Assembly (NCBI RefSeq): GCF_036689815.1
Contig: NZ_JBAHUR010000003.1
Coordinates: 124,001-188,000, forward strand
Reading direction: 5' to 3'
Length of the DNA: 64,000 nt
Source of the DNA: Magnetovibrio sp. PR-2
GTDB lineage: Bacteria; Pseudomonadota; Alphaproteobacteria; Rhodospirillales; Magnetovibrionaceae
Under the pieces are notes generated by a model, which worked only from the letters and a program-made list of their open reading frames with translations, made no database searches and was not told where the DNA came from. Both the position numbers and the translations under genes were made by a program. Below are positions 9,658 through 18,296 of the stretch, piece by piece. Position 1 is the stretch's first letter, and each line of letters opens with the position of its first letter.

Positions 9658-9849
9658 GGCTTTTTCGTGATATTTCGCTGATCTGGACCGTTTCCCTTGA
9701 TCATCGCGGAATGCCTCTGTATGAAAGTCATTCACGCGTTTTTGCTGGGGTCCCGAAATTGGCGGATTTTCAGCGCGTCGCGACCTCCCCAAAGGCTTAA
9801 GTGGGAGGCGAATAAGAGAATTTGAAACACCAAGTAACGGGATAACGAC

Positions 9850-10095
9850 ATGGGTGTGATGGGTATTTGGCAGTGGGTGATCGTTTTGGCGATCGTTTTG
9901 CTGCTGTTTGGTGGTCGCGGCAAGATTTCCGCGCTGATGGGTGACTTCGGTAAGGGCCTGAAATCCTTCAAAAAAGGCATGAAGGATGGCGAAGCAGCTG
10001 AAGACGACGCGAATACGGCGAAAACCGAAGCGATCGAAGAAAAGCCTGCTGAAACCGTAGACGCCAAAGCCGAAGACAAAGACAAAGCGTCTTAA
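9850..10095 (+). CDS. tatA: Twin-arginine translocase subunit TatA
   Basis: An 81-aa pore-forming subunit of the Tat protein exporter. It has one N-terminal membrane helix (residues 4-21, [21 protein letters not shown]), the conserved FGxGK hinge, and an amphipathic helix ([21 protein letters not shown]), then an acidic/lysine tail. The 192 bp upstream after scpB hold no gene; they contain an imperfect CCTCCC/GGGAGG inverted repeat at 9784-9808 and presumably the tat promoter. Confidence 0.95.
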   Translation: MGVMGIWQWVIVLAIVLLLFGGRGKISALMGDFGKGLKSFKKGMKDGEAAEDDANTAKTEAIEEKPAETVDAKAEDKDKAS

Positions 10096-10117
10096 GTCTC
10101 TTTCCTTTTTGGTGTGT

Positions 10118-10150
10118 TGCCGCTCCAACTGTGGGGCGGCAGCTTTTCTT
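10118..10150 (+). terminator. Intercistronic hairpin between tatA and tatB
   Basis: TGCCGCTCC / GGGGCGGCA stem (10118-10126 and 10133-10141, one imperfect pair) followed by GCTTTTCTTC. It looks like a leaky terminator that could make tatA more abundant than tatB and tatC. Activity is inferred from shape only. Confidence 0.45.
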
Positions 10151-10180
10151 CAATCCCTTCGATAAGAGCGGTATTCGGCC

Positions 10181-10672
10181 ATGTTTGACATCGGCTGGCA
10201 GGAATTATTCATCATTGGGGTGCTTGCGCTGATCGTCGTGGGCCCCAAAGAGCTGCCCAAAACCATCAAAACCGTGACCGGAATGGTCCGAAAAGCCAAA
10301 TCCATGGCGCGCGAATTTCAATCGGGCGTGGATGAGATGGTGCGTGAAGCCGACTTCGACGACGTGAAGAAGCAGATCACCGAAGGCTCGGACGAGCTGA
10401 AAAAAGACCTGGAAGACACGGTCGGCACCGATATCGCGAAAGACTTGGATCTGAGCGAGGACGAGGCGAAAAAAGTCGTGTCCAAAGACGATTTCGACTT
10501 GGACGAAGTTATGGAGCCGGGCGACGACGCGGAAGCGAAGAAAACGGCTGACCTGCCAGAAGACGATGATGTCGATGATGATGACGACGACGATGTGATG
10601 CCGATTGCATCTGCACCCGAGCCCGAGAAGACGCCAGAAAAGACGCCAGAAGAGACGGAAAACAAAGCGTGA
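10181..10672 (+). CDS. tatB: Twin-arginine translocase subunit TatB with poly-Asp tail
   Basis: A 163-aa Tat receptor subunit. The N-terminus MFDIGWQELFIIGVLALIVVGPKELP is diagnostic for TatB (Glu in the membrane segment, G-P hinge), followed by an amphipathic helix. Beyond residue 80 the protein is very acidic and ends in a nearly pure aspartate stretch (residues about 127-143) and a PEKTPE repeat. Its stop overlaps the tatC start (GTGA), so TatB and TatC are translationally coupled. Confidence 0.95.
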   Translation: MFDIGWQELFIIGVLALIVVGPKELPKTIKTVTGMVRKAKSMAREFQSGVDEMVREADFDDVKKQITEGSDELKKDLEDTVGTDIAKDLDLSEDEAKKVVSKDDFDLDEVMEPGDDAEAKKTADLPEDDDVDDDDDDDVMPIASAPEPEKTPEKTPEETENKA

Positions 10673-11577
10673 GCGATCAAACGGAAACCCCCGCAGAAGA
10701 CAGCAAAGCGCCTTTGATGTCGCACTTGGTCGAGTTGCGCCAGCGCTTGATGTATTCGCTCGGCATCATTTTGGTGCTGTTCTTTGCGTCCTATGGCATT
10801 TCCGAACACCTCTACAATTTCCTGACCCAGCCGTTGGCAGATGTGTTGGCGGAACAAAACTGCGGTAATCAGCGGATGATCTACACCGCGCCGCACGAGC
10901 TGTTTTTCACTTATATCAAAGTGGCATTCTTCTTCGCCATCTTTGTGAGCTTCCCGTTTGTCGCCGGGCAGATGTGGAAGTTCGTGGCCCCGGGCCTGTA
11001 TGACAACGAAAAGAAAACGCTGCTGCCGTTCTTGGTCGCGTCGCCGGTCTTGTTCTTCTTTGGCGCGGCGTTGGCGTACTACTTTGTGTTCCCGGTGGCG
11101 TGGCAATTCTTCATCGGCTTCCAAGTTTGTTCCGGTGAAGGCCTGAACATTGAACTGGAAACCAAGGTCAGCGAATATCTGTCGCTGGTCATGCGTTTGA
11201 TCTTTGTGTTCGGTTTGGCCTTTGAGCTGCCGGTCATCCTGACGTTGTTGGGCAAGGCCGGTATGGTGACGGCCAAGGGGCTCAAGGAAAAACGCCGCTA
11301 TGCCATCGTTATTGCATTTGTGGCCGCAGCCATTCTGACGCCGCCTGATGTGATCACGCAGATCGGCTTGGCGATCCCGACCATGTTCCTTTATGAGATT
11401 TCCATCCTTTCCGTCGCGATGGTTCAGCCGAAGGACGACGAGCTTCTGGATGACGACGACGACGATGATGACGATGAAGATGAAGATGACGAGGGTCTGG
11501 TCTTTGACGAAGACGGTGCGGATGAAACCGGACCTGGCGAGCCCAAATCGAAACCGGACGTGGACGAAGGCCCTTAA
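10669..11577 (+). CDS. tatC: Twin-arginine translocase subunit TatC with acidic C-terminal extension
   Basis: A 302-aa six-helix core subunit that binds twin-arginine signal peptides. The N-terminal SHLVELRQRL motif is diagnostic, and ALAYYFVFPVAWQFF and FELPVILTLLGKAGMVT lie in the core. The start is GTG at 10669, overlapping the tatB stop. After the last membrane helix there is a cytoplasmic tail of about 55 residues beginning with a run of nine aspartates (around residues 256-264) and continuing acidic; most TatC proteins end within a few residues of helix six. Confidence 0.95.
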   Translation: MSDQTETPAEDSKAPLMSHLVELRQRLMYSLGIILVLFFASYGISEHLYNFLTQPLADVLAEQNCGNQRMIYTAPHELFFTYIKVAFFFAIFVSFPFVAGQMWKFVAPGLYDNEKKTLLPFLVASPVLFFFGAALAYYFVFPVAWQFFIGFQVCSGEGLNIELETKVSEYLSLVMRLIFVFGLAFELPVILTLLGKAGMVTAKGLKEKRRYAIVIAFVAAAILTPPDVITQIGLAIPTMFLYEISILSVAMVQPKDDELLDDDDDDDDDEDEDDEGLVFDEDGADETGPGEPKSKPDVDEGP

Positions 11578-11602
11578 GTTTTGAGGGCAGGGGAAAAGAC
11601 CC

Positions 11603-12880
11603 ATGCATGACATTCGCAAAATTCGTGAAAACCCGGAAGCGTTCGACGCAGGCCTTGCTCGCCGTGGTGTAGACGCCATGAGCGGCCAAGTCTTGGAATT
11701 GGACAAAGCGCGCCGCGCGCTGGAAACGTCCGCCCAAGAAATTCAGACCGAACGCAACAAAGCCGCCAAAGAAATCGGCCAACGCAAAGCCAAGGGCGAA
11801 GATGCGCAGGACCTGATCGACAAGGTCTCTGAATCCAAAAAGGCACAGGCCGAAGCGGAAGCTGAAGCCAAAACCAAAACGGATGAGCTCAACGCGTTGC
11901 TGGCCGGCATCCCCAATATTCCCGACGAAGACGTGCCCGCAGGCGCAGATGAAAACGACAACGTCGAAGTTAAAAAATGGGGGACACCGCAGTCTTTCAG
12001 TTTTGATGTGAAAGACCATGTCGATCTGGGCGAAAACTTAGGCTTTATGGATTTTGAAACGGCGGCCAAAATGTCCGGTGCACGGTTCGTGTTGCTGTCC
12101 GGTCCTTTGGCGCGTCTGGAACGTGCTTTGGCGTCGTTCATGCTGGATCATCAAACCACGCAAAACGGCTACACCGAAGTGAACCCGCCGGCACTGGTCA
12201 AAGACAATGCTTTGTTTGGTACCGGCCAATTGCCGAAGTTTGCCGAGGACCTGTTCCATACGGAAGACGATTACTGGCTGATTCCCACGGCCGAGGTTCC
12301 GCTCACCAATATCGTCGCGGGCGAAATGGTGGCCGAAGACTATCTTCCGCGCCGCTACACCGCCATGACGTGGTGCTTCCGTTCCGAAGCGGGCGCGGCA
12401 GGCAAAGACACGCGCGGCATGATCCGTCAGCACCAATTCACCAAGGTAGAGATGGTGTCTGTCGTGAAACCGGAAGACAGCGACGGTGAACTCAGCCGCA
12501 TGACAGGCTGTGCCGAAGGCATCTTGGAAGCGTTGGATCTGCCGTATCGCACCGTGACACTGTGCACGGGCGACATGGGCTTTGGCGCGGTGAAAACATA
12601 CGACATCGAAGTTTGGCTGCCGGCCCAAGACACTTACCGCGAAATTTCCAGCTGTTCCAACACCCGCGATTTTCAAGCACGGCGTATGAACGCGCGTTTC
12701 AAACGTGCGGGCGAAAAGAAGCCGGAATTCCTGCACACCTTGAACGGATCCGGTTTGGCCGTAGGCCGTTGCATGGTCGCGGTCATGGAAAACTATCAAA
12801 ACGCCGATGGCTCCATCACCGTGCCGGACGTCCTGCGTCCGTACATGGGCGGGCTCGAGGTCATCGCAAAGGCTGACTGA
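11603..12880 (+). CDS. serS: Seryl-tRNA synthetase
   Basis: A 425-aa class II synthetase charging tRNA-Ser and tRNA-Sec. The N-terminal long antiparallel coiled coil occupies about residues 30-100. The class II core contains motif 2 ([21 protein letters not shown]) and motif 3 ([19 protein letters not shown]). An ATG at 11603 with the upstream GGCAGGGGAAAA ribosome site gives the usual [13 protein letters not shown]-terminus. surE follows by one base. Confidence 0.97.
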   Translation: MHDIRKIRENPEAFDAGLARRGVDAMSGQVLELDKARRALETSAQEIQTERNKAAKEIGQRKAKGEDAQDLIDKVSESKKAQAEAEAEAKTKTDELNALLAGIPNIPDEDVPAGADENDNVEVKKWGTPQSFSFDVKDHVDLGENLGFMDFETAAKMSGARFVLLSGPLARLERALASFMLDHQTTQNGYTEVNPPALVKDNALFGTGQLPKFAEDLFHTEDDYWLIPTAEVPLTNIVAGEMVAEDYLPRRYTAMTWCFRSEAGAAGKDTRGMIRQHQFTKVEMVSVVKPEDSDGELSRMTGCAEGILEALDLPYRTVTLCTGDMGFGAVKTYDIEVWLPAQDTYREISSCSNTRDFQARRMNARFKRAGEKKPEFLHTLNGSGLAVGRCMVAVMENYQNADGSITVPDVLRPYMGGLEVIAKAD

Positions 12881-12881
12881 T

Positions 12882-13664
12882 ATGAAAGACCGCGTGCCCG
12901 ACCTGTCCAAAGCACGTGTGCTGATCTCCAACGACGACGGCGTCAACGCGCCGGGCATTAAAGCACTGGAACGTGTTCTCAAACGCATTGCGGGCGAGGT
13001 TTGGGTTGTGGCTCCCGAACACGAACAAAGTGCGGCGGGGCATTCACTGACGCTGCGTAGCCCGCTTCGCATCTTAAAAAAATCCAAGCGCAAGTTTTCC
13101 GTCACGGGCACACCCACCGACGCGGTGATGTTGGCGGTGCACGAAGTCATGAAGGACAGCCCGCCCGACTTGGTCGTGTCCGGTATCAACCGGGGCGGCA
13201 ACATGGGCGAAGACGTGACGTATTCCGGTACTGTGGCTGCGGCCATGGAAGGCACGCTGCTGACCATTCCCTCCATCGCGTTTTCGTTGGTGACACCCGA
13301 CGACGCCAAAGCGCACTGGAAGACGGCGGAGCATTTTGTCGAAGAGGTTTTGAAAAGCCTCAACGGTGTGGCCTTTCCCCGTGGGGTTCTGCTCAACGTC
13401 AACATCCCCGATTGTCCGGTGGGGGACGTGACGGGCATTGAAACCACCAAACAGGGGCGGCGCAAAATCGGATGCGAGCTTTTGCAAGGTGCCGATCCCA
13501 AAGGCAAGCCGTACTTCTGGATTGGCGCACAACGAGACGAAGACAAATCGCTTAAAGGGACGGACTTAGAAGCCATCAGCCGCAAGGCTGTGTCTGTTAC
13601 GCCGTTGGGGTTGGATCTGACGCACCGTGGCATGATGAAGACGCTGAAGGGGGCCTTGTCATGA
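12882..13664 (+). CDS. surE: 5'/3'-nucleotidase SurE
   Basis: A 260-aa metal-dependent nucleoside monophosphate phosphatase. The N-terminal ISNDDGVNAPGI (metal ligands D18 and D19), APEHEQSAAGHSLTL and SGINRGGNMGEDVTYSGTVAAAMEG are all SurE signatures. I chose the ATG at 12882, one base after the serS stop; an earlier in-frame start would lie inside serS and adds no conserved sequence. Its stop overlaps the pcm start (ATGA). The surE-pcm pair is widely conserved. Confidence 0.95.
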   Translation: MKDRVPDLSKARVLISNDDGVNAPGIKALERVLKRIAGEVWVVAPEHEQSAAGHSLTLRSPLRILKKSKRKFSVTGTPTDAVMLAVHEVMKDSPPDLVVSGINRGGNMGEDVTYSGTVAAAMEGTLLTIPSIAFSLVTPDDAKAHWKTAEHFVEEVLKSLNGVAFPRGVLLNVNIPDCPVGDVTGIETTKQGRRKIGCELLQGADPKGKPYFWIGAQRDEDKSLKGTDLEAISRKAVSVTPLGLDLTHRGMMKTLKGALS

Positions 13665-14296
13665 CCAATCCCGGCATGATGCAGTTGGTCTTGGAATTGC
13701 GCCAAAACGGCGTTGCTGACCCGATCATCACCGCTATGGAGCGTGTCCCGCGCGAAATGTTCGTGGCTCAACCATTCCAAGACCGCGCGTTTGAAAATGC
13801 GGCCCTGCCCATTGGTCATCACCAAACCATTTCCCAACCGCTGGTCGTCGCCATGATGACGGAAGCCTTGGCCCTTAATGATCGCTGTAAAGTGTTGGAG
13901 ATCGGCACCGGGTCGGGCTATCAGGCGGCCGTTCTGGCCCCATTGTGCCGACGGCTCTACACCATCGAACGCCACAAGCCTTTGCTGCAAGAAGCTGAGA
14001 AACGCTTCCAGCAGTTAAAGATCCACAACATCACCACGCGGTTTGGGGACGGGTCCAAGGGCTGGCCGGAACAAGTTCCGTTCGACCGTATCATCGTCAC
14101 CGCAGCCGCAATTGACGTGCCGCCCATTTTGGTGGATCAGTTGGCCATTGGCGGCATCATGGTGGTGCCCATCGGCGACGATCACCACGATCAACGCTTG
14201 GTGAAGGTCACAAAGTTGTCCGAACAAGACACGGAAATAACAGACTTGGGCTGGGTGCGCTTCGTGCCGTTCGTCGAAGGCGAAGTGTCCGAATAA
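13661..14296 (+). CDS. pcm: Protein-L-isoaspartate O-methyltransferase
   Basis: A 211-aa SAM-dependent enzyme that methylates isoaspartyl residues to start protein repair. Motifs include VPREMFV, ALPIGHHQTISQPLVVAMMTEAL, the SAM-binding EIGTGSGYQAAVLA and DRIIVTAAA. It is translationally coupled to surE. In many proteobacteria nlpD follows; here a histidine kinase and a transporter separate it from the NlpD-like gene at 16910. Confidence 0.95.
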   Translation: MTNPGMMQLVLELRQNGVADPIITAMERVPREMFVAQPFQDRAFENAALPIGHHQTISQPLVVAMMTEALALNDRCKVLEIGTGSGYQAAVLAPLCRRLYTIERHKPLLQEAEKRFQQLKIHNITTRFGDGSKGWPEQVPFDRIIVTAAAIDVPPILVDQLAIGGIMVVPIGDDHHDQRLVKVTKLSEQDTEITDLGWVRFVPFVEGEVSE

Positions 14297-14380
14297 AGGT
14301 TACGATTTGTTTGTCCCCGAAATCGGCGGGGAGGGGCCACGTTTGTGCGCGTTTGGGACCGATTTTAAGTGTGTTGTTTT

Positions 14381-15847
14381 TTAAGCACTGAGGCTTTGGT
14401 CCGTTTGGTTCGGCGCGTTCCATTCCAACAGGCGCTCTTTGGGGAAGCTGAGGCGCACCTCCGTGCCGTGATGCTTTTGGCTTTCGATGTGGAACGTACC
14501 CTCGTGCAGTTCGACCAAAGCGATGGTCAAAGGCAAGCCCAATCCGGTGCCTTCGTATTGGCGGCTGAGGCGCCCGTCGACTTGTCCGAATTGGGACACG
14601 GCGATGGCGAGCTCTTTTTCCGTCATGCCGATGCCCGTGTCTGTGACGCTGAGGGTAAAACCTTCATCTGTGCGCACGATATCCAACTCGACTTGGCCGT
14701 CCGGCTTGGTGAATTTGATGGCATTGGTGAGCAGGTTCACAATGATTTGTTTGAGACGCCTCTCATCGCCATACATGACGATACACTGTGTGGGAATGCG
14801 GTTGATAACCTTTACACCCGCTTGATTGGCGCGGTGGCGCACCAAGAACATCAACTTTTCGCACACCAAACCGATGTCCAGCTCTTGTTCATAGAGCGCC
14901 AAAGCATCGGCTTCGATTTTCGACAAGTCCAAGATGTCGTTGATCAGCTCCAACAAGTGATTGCCCGACGAGTGAATGTTGCGCACATAGTCAGCATACT
15001 TTTCGTTGGTTTCTGGCCCGAAGACACTTTCGTTGATGGCGCTGGAAAAACCAATGATGGCGTTGAGTGGCGTGCGCAGCTCGTGGCTCATATTGGCGAG
15101 GAACTCGGACTTGGTCCGATTGGCGCTTTCGGCACGTTCTTTTTCTATTTTGAGCTCATGTGTTCGCTGCTCGACGGCCATCTGCAACATTTTTGCGTTT
15201 TGGCTTTCGCGATAATAGATATAGATGCCCACCACAAGGCTAGACACCAGAATACCCGCCACCAACCAAGCGATGTGATTCAGGGTCTCGCTGAGGTTAG
15301 CTTGAAGTTCTTGGGTGCGTTTGGCGGCTGTGGCTTCAAAATGAGCGGCAAAGTCCTCAAGGGTGTGTTGCAGCGCTACCTGACGCCATTGGGATTCATG
15401 CAAAGCCGCGTAGTAGGCGTCGCTGCCGGGGTCTTCGACGGCCAGTTCCATGGTGGTTTCGACAAACCGACGCATGCCGACGATTTCTTGGGTAATTTTA
15501 TCGATGAACTTAATCTCATCGGAAGAGAGCGGAAGCTCCAACAAACGCAGCCGTGAACGCGCCATACGTGCCGCTTGGCTGTTGAATTCCATATGTTGCT
15601 CATCGCGTTCAAAATAATCATCAATGGTCGCAACATAGGGCAGCATATAGGTACGCAACGCCACCACGTTGCGCATCACACGGGTCAGTTGAACCTTTTC
15701 GTTCAAAATCCTGTCTTCTTCGTAGACCGATTGTGTGTCCTTCAAATGAGAAAACGCGACAAACACAAGGCTGAGCATGCAGACCAGGATGGTCAACAAG
15801 CCTATGATCAATACAAACCGAGGTTGGTGTCGTTGTGTCTGACCCAT
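14381..15847 (-). CDS. Membrane-bound sensor histidine kinase
   Basis: A 488-aa kinase. TM1 is at about residues 11-33, a helical periplasmic sensor region at 34-190, and TM2 at 192-212. A coiled coil follows without a recognisable HAMP or PAS domain. The HisKA dimerisation domain has the H box FLANMSHELRTPLNAIIGFS (phospho-accepting H255), then come N (NLLTNAIKF), G1 (DTGIGM) and G2 (GTGLGL) boxes. I chose the ATG at 15847, which gives a basic residue patch before TM1; an upstream start would add 32 residues. No response regulator is adjacent, so it is an orphan kinase whose signal is unknown. Confidence 0.9.
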   Translation of the reverse strand: MGQTQRHQPRFVLIIGLLTILVCMLSLVFVAFSHLKDTQSVYEEDRILNEKVQLTRVMRNVVALRTYMLPYVATIDDYFERDEQHMEFNSQAARMARSRLRLLELPLSSDEIKFIDKITQEIVGMRRFVETTMELAVEDPGSDAYYAALHESQWRQVALQHTLEDFAAHFEATAAKRTQELQANLSETLNHIAWLVAGILVSSLVVGIYIYYRESQNAKMLQMAVEQRTHELKIEKERAESANRTKSEFLANMSHELRTPLNAIIGFSSAINESVFGPETNEKYADYVRNIHSSGNHLLELINDILDLSKIEADALALYEQELDIGLVCEKLMFLVRHRANQAGVKVINRIPTQCIVMYGDERRLKQIIVNLLTNAIKFTKPDGQVELDIVRTDEGFTLSVTDTGIGMTEKELAIAVSQFGQVDGRLSRQYEGTGLGLPLTIALVELHEGTFHIESQKHHGTEVRLSFPKERLLEWNAPNQTDQSLSA

Positions 15848-15970
15848 AACAAATAAAATAACATTATATGCACTAAGGGTAAATGAAAAAATATTACGAT
15901 TTGATAATGAAATGGGCGCGTGTCCGTCTAGCGGGGCTTGCAAGCGCTGTGATCCCGGCTACACTGAGCC

Positions 15971-16870
15971 ATGACCTCTCCCGCTCATCCTTCTGACACA
16001 CTTGTTTCCCCAGCCATCGCCATATTGATGATCATTACCACAGGCGTGGTGTTGGCAGGCATGGATGTGACGGCTAAGTATCTCGCCCTGGGGGCTCCAA
16101 TCTTGATGGTGATTTGGGGGCGCTATTTCTTTCACACGGTGATTACGTTTGTTGTGTTGGCCGGACGACAGCGTTCGTTCGGTTTTTTGAAAGCCAAGCG
16201 CCCCGGGCTGCAGTTCGTGCGCGCCCTGTGCCTGTTTGGCGCGACGGGGTTCATGTATGTGGCCATCACGCAGATGCCTTTGGGTGATGCGGCAGCAATT
16301 CAGTTTATGGCTCCGGTTTTGGTGACCGTGATCTCTGGCCTGTTTTTGGGTGAGCACGTCGGCCCACGGCGCATGGGGGCTGTGGCTGTCGCCTTCGTCG
16401 GTGTTCTGTTTGTGGCTAGGCCGGGGACCGATGCCTTTGCCTGGGTGGCCGTATTGCCCTTTATCACCGCGATCTTGCTGGGAGTTTATATGGTTCTCAC
16501 CCGCGTGATCCGCACCAAAGACCGATCCGATGCCACCACGTTTTATTCAACGGCGGTGGGGGCGTTGTGCCTCAGCCTTGCGGTGCCGTTTGTGTGGCAA
16601 GATTTGGGGACTTTTGAATGGCTGCTGATGCTGGCCATGGGTGCCGCTGGCGCGCTGGGGCATTATTTGCTAGTCCAAGCGTTTCATTCGGCAGAGGCTT
16701 CCATGCTGGCGCCCTTTACCTATTCCCAAGTGGTGGCCGCCATTGTCTGGGGTTTTGTCGTGTTTGGCGATGTGCCCAGCCTGTGGACCGCCATTGGTTC
16801 GGCGTTAATTATTGGCAGTGGTGTTTATGTTTGGTACCGCGAAACCTATGGCGCAAAGTCAAAAGCTTAG
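15971..16870 (+). CDS. EamA/DMT-family transporter
   Basis: A 299-aa polytopic inner-membrane protein with about ten predicted helices in two EamA repeats. Typical segments include KYLALGAPILMVIWGRYFFH, ATGFMYVAITQMPLGDAAAIQFMAPVLV and, in the second repeat, AEASMLAPFTYSQVVAAIVWGFVVFGD. Family members export metabolites or amino acids; the substrate cannot be read from the sequence. It lies between the divergent kinase gene and the NlpD-like gene. Confidence 0.88.
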   Translation: MTSPAHPSDTLVSPAIAILMIITTGVVLAGMDVTAKYLALGAPILMVIWGRYFFHTVITFVVLAGRQRSFGFLKAKRPGLQFVRALCLFGATGFMYVAITQMPLGDAAAIQFMAPVLVTVISGLFLGEHVGPRRMGAVAVAFVGVLFVARPGTDAFAWVAVLPFITAILLGVYMVLTRVIRTKDRSDATTFYSTAVGALCLSLAVPFVWQDLGTFEWLLMLAMGAAGALGHYLLVQAFHSAEASMLAPFTYSQVVAAIVWGFVVFGDVPSLWTAIGSALIIGSGVYVWYRETYGAKSKA

Positions 16871-16909
16871 GTTATTGAAGCTTTAAGCTTGGAAGGTCAT
16901 AATTCGCCC

Positions 16910-17857
16910 ATGACAAAGACGGATTCCTTGCCCGGGTTGAAAAACTGGATGGCCGCGAGCCTTTTGCTCGTGCTGTCGGCCTGTGGTGGATTGGAAATGA
17001 ACTCGGGCGGTTGGGGGCCGCAACTGGCCAATCGTCCGGGCAGTTCGGACGTGTTCATCAATGCAACGGCGGTCAAAGTGGGCAAGGGTGACACGGTCTA
17101 TTCCATTGCGCGCCGTCACAAATTATCGCCCCGCGACATCATCGTCGCCAACAATCTGCGCGCTCCGTATAAGCTTTATGTCGGGCAACGCCTGAAACTG
17201 CCCCAGGGCCAAATCCACACGGTCCGCAGTGGCGAGTACTTGGCCCTGATTGCCAAGCGCTACAAGACCGACACTTGGGCCGTTGCGCGCATCAACGGTA
17301 TTCGTCAGCCCTATACGATCTATCCCGGCCAAAAGCTGCGCATACCGCGTTCGGGCACGGTCAGTCCCGCTGCGGCCCCTACACGGACCGTGAGCCGGCA
17401 GCGCACCACCACCAAAAAGGTCACGCCGACGCGCAAAACCACGCGCACGTCCAAAGTCAGAATTCCCGAGCCGCCGAAACGCTCCAGCGGCAAGTTTGGC
17501 TGGCCGGTACAGGGCAAGATCATTTCCAACTACGGCTCCAAAGCCAAAGGGATGCAAAACGACGGCATCAACATTGCGGCGCCCCGGGGCTCCAACGTTA
17601 TGGCGGCGGAAAACGGGGTGGTGGCTTATGCAGGCAACGAAATCCGGGGCTTTGGCAATCTGTTGCTGGTCAAGCACTCCGGCGGCTGGGTGACGGCCTA
17701 TGCGCACAACGATCAACTGTTGGTCAAACGTGGCGACAAGGTCAGTCGCGGGCAAAAAATCGCCAAGGTCGGCAGCACCGGCAGCGTCGCCACACCCCAG
17801 CTTCACTTCGAAGTGCGCAAAGGCTCCACCACGGTTGATCCGCGCAAGTATATGTAG
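16910..17857 (+). CDS. nlpD: NlpD-like LysM/LytM lipoprotein, probable amidase activator
   Basis: A 315-aa lipoprotein: signal peptide with lipobox LSAC (lipidated C25), two LysM domains (about 56-100 and 104-147) that bind peptidoglycan, a basic Thr/Arg linker, and a C-terminal M23/LytM fold (about 200-312). Zinc ligands of active M23 enzymes are missing: the first motif reads NDGINIAAP instead of H-x-GIDIA, and the last reads QLHFEVR instead of HLHFEVR. The same losses mark NlpD/EnvC, which activate division amidases rather than cleave glycan. The ATG at 16910 is used because it starts the signal peptide. It lies near surE-pcm, as in enterobacteria. Confidence 0.88.
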   Translation: MTKTDSLPGLKNWMAASLLLVLSACGGLEMNSGGWGPQLANRPGSSDVFINATAVKVGKGDTVYSIARRHKLSPRDIIVANNLRAPYKLYVGQRLKLPQGQIHTVRSGEYLALIAKRYKTDTWAVARINGIRQPYTIYPGQKLRIPRSGTVSPAAAPTRTVSRQRTTTKKVTPTRKTTRTSKVRIPEPPKRSSGKFGWPVQGKIISNYGSKAKGMQNDGINIAAPRGSNVMAAENGVVAYAGNEIRGFGNLLLVKHSGGWVTAYAHNDQLLVKRGDKVSRGQKIAKVGSTGSVATPQLHFEVRKGSTTVDPRKYM

Positions 17858-17920
17858 CTCTGTTGCAGCTGTGGCAAACAGGCCTATATCTCTGGTGTAC
17901 TCACTTAACCGGAGGTTTCG

Positions 17921-18247
17921 ATGTCAGAGCACACTCTGGACCAAGACGCACACTCGACCCGCGACAATTTGAGCGATCAGGCCACGTGGATGCGTTTGGT
18001 TTATATGCTGCTATTTGTTGTTGCGTTTAACCTCGCTGAAATCTTGATCGCGGCGATTGCGATTTTTCAGTTCCTAAAAGTTCTGTTCACCAAAGAGCCC
18101 AACGAAAAGCTGAAAAGTCTCGGTGGCGATTTGGCCGTCTACATCGGCGACATGACGAAGTTTTTGACGTTTCAAACCGACAAGATGCCGTACCCCGTCA
18201 GCGACTGGGGCGAACCTCCGAAGAAAAAGAAATCCAAAGCACAATGA
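17921..18247 (+). CDS. DUF4389 membrane protein
   Basis: A 108-aa protein with one strongly hydrophobic region (residues about 23-54, LVYMLLFVVAFNLAEILIAAIAIFQF) that may form one or two helices, then the conserved LFTKEPNEKLKSLG...YI..M..FLTF.TDKMPYPVSDW pattern of DUF4389 and a lysine-rich tail. The GGAGG ribosome site is 9 nt before the ATG. Function of the family is unknown. It is followed by a strong bidirectional terminator. Confidence 0.82.
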   Translation: MSEHTLDQDAHSTRDNLSDQATWMRLVYMLLFVVAFNLAEILIAAIAIFQFLKVLFTKEPNEKLKSLGGDLAVYIGDMTKFLTFQTDKMPYPVSDWGEPPKKKKSKAQ

Positions 18248-18248
18248 C

Positions 18249-18284
18249 AAAACGGGCGAAGCCGTTAAGCTTCGCCCGTTTTCT
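18249..18284. terminator. Bidirectional intrinsic terminator between DUF4389 gene and ald
   Basis: Perfect 14-bp stem AAAACGGGCGAAGC (18249-18262) and its complement (18269-18282) with a 6-nt loop. T runs follow in both directions, so it serves both convergent genes. Confidence 0.92.
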
Positions 18285-18296
18285 GTTGAGTTGTCT

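Noticed and set aside
9658-9849. Possible small RNA or tRNA between scpB and tatA
   Set aside because: No cloverleaf or strong terminator is seen; the only structure is an imperfect CCTCCC/GGGAGG repeat.
14310-14380. Terminator between pcm and the kinase gene
   Set aside because: A TCCCCG/CGGGGA hairpin exists but lacks an adjoining T run on either strand.
14369-15556. 395-codon open frame on the plus strand
   Set aside because: It is antisense to the histidine kinase, whose H, N and G boxes are unmistakable; the plus-strand product shows no family pattern.
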